In this document: positions 33,272-33,584 of the stretch, one piece after another
Layout of the letters: the number at the start of each line of letters is the position of its first letter
How positions within the stretch are numbered: the stretch's first letter is position 1
NCBI GenBank assembly: GCA_002862435.1
Contig: PKDC01000010.1
Location: forward strand, 1 to 33,584
Direction of reading: 5' to 3'
DNA length: 33,584 nt
Source of the DNA: Pseudomonadota bacterium
Lineage (GTDB): Bacteria; Pseudomonadota; Gammaproteobacteria; UBA5335
Notes under the pieces: model-generated
The model's database searches: none
What the model saw: only the letters and a program-made list of their open reading frames with translations
Told to the model about the DNA's origin: nothing
Translations under genes and position numbers: made by a program

Positions 33272-33584
33272 GTGCTGCCCGGGCTTAGTTCCGATCGATG
33301 CCAGGTCATGGGAATACTGAACGTCACGCCCGATTCGTTTTCAGATGGGGGGCGCTACATCCAGGTGCGCGATGCGGTCGAACAAGGGCTGCGGCTCGTG
33401 GCGGAAGGGGCTGATGTGATTGATGTGGGCGGGGAGTCCACCCGTCCTGGCGCGACACCTGTGTCGGTGATGGAAGAAATCGACCGGGTGGTGCCGGTGA
33501 TCGCCGCCCTGTCCAAGGCGGTTTCGGTGCCCATCTCCGTCGATACCAGCAAGCCGGAGGTGATGCGGCCGGCCGTCGCAGCCG
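33272..33584 (+). CDS. folP: Dihydropteroate synthase, 5' end (partial)
   Basis: The first 104 codons of the folate enzyme that joins para-aminobenzoate to the pterin diphosphate, target of sulfonamides. MGILNVTPDSFSDGG (from codon 13), the GADVIDVGGESTRPG motif and VPISVDTSKPEV are all present, so the pterin-binding half is complete up to the edge. The start is GTG at 33272, with GGAGG at 33260-33264 seven bases ahead; an in-frame ATG at 33254 has no site. It follows ftsH after a terminator, as in the E. coli order ftsH-folP. The rest of the gene lies beyond the window. Confidence 0.93.
   Translation, partial: MLPGLSSDRCQVMGILNVTPDSFSDGGRYIQVRDAVEQGLRLVAEGADVIDVGGESTRPGATPVSVMEEIDRVVPVIAALSKAVSVPISVDTSKPEVMRPAVAA

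Noticed and set aside
1..33584. CRISPR arrays, insertion sequences, integrases, tRNA or rRNA genes
   Set aside because: No regular direct repeats, no transposase or integrase motifs and no cloverleaf or rRNA sequence was found.

Overview
The window is 33.6 kb of dense, GC-rich chromosomal housekeeping DNA from a gammaproteobacterium or close relative. The evidence is gene order: pepP-ubiH-ubiI-gcvT-gcvH-gcvP, rpsF-rpsR-rplI-dnaB-alr, ffs-dnaX-ybaB-recR, gacA(uvrY)-uvrC-pgsA and rlmE-ftsH-folP all match the classical gammaproteobacterial arrangement. The glycine decarboxylase split into two subunits, the absence of priB and a family 5 uracil-DNA glycosylase beside uvrC point away from enterics, perhaps to a sulfur-oxidiser-like lineage. 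I cannot fix the genus. Every gene I can support lies on the + strand.

Layout. 1-8117: the 3' end of pepP, two ubiquinone hydroxylases, the complete glycine cleavage system except its L protein, and a PfkB-family kinase. 8117-9076: a membrane-anchored protein of unknown function with an alpha/beta-hydrolase-like serine motif. 9077-9494: a structured non-coding interval ending in a promoter and a candidate S6:S18 leader. 9495-14238: ribosomal proteins S6, S18 and L9, a DUF2232 membrane protein, replicative helicase DnaB and alanine racemase. 14396-17592: a large Pat-type protein acetyltransferase and a periplasmic DUF411 metal-binding protein. 17600-20547: SRP RNA with its promoter, then DnaX, YbaB and RecR. 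20578-24089: HinT, a NudL-MazG-SIMPL cluster and Dps. 24298-26436: a Tat-exported PhoX-like protein and an alpha/beta hydrolase. 26605-31148: response regulator GacA/UvrY, uracil-DNA glycosylase, UvrC, PgsA and RlmE. 31231-33584: FtsH, a strong terminator and the start of folP.

Functional themes are ubiquinone and one-carbon metabolism, translation and replication, nucleotide-pool cleaning and DNA repair (NudL, MazG, RecR, UDG, UvrC), stress protection (Dps, DUF411, FtsH) and regulation (Pat, GacA). Many genes overlap by 1-11 bases, suggesting translational coupling.

I found no mobile element, CRISPR array, tRNA, rRNA or obvious new multi-gene system. The items most worth a second look are small: a perfect 11-bp inverted repeat upstream of dps, the hairpin-rich gap before rpsF, a terminator-like hairpin just inside the ffs transcript, a Pat protein that keeps the SHTG histidine of acyl-CoA synthetases, and the uncharacterised hydrolase-like gene at 8117-9076.
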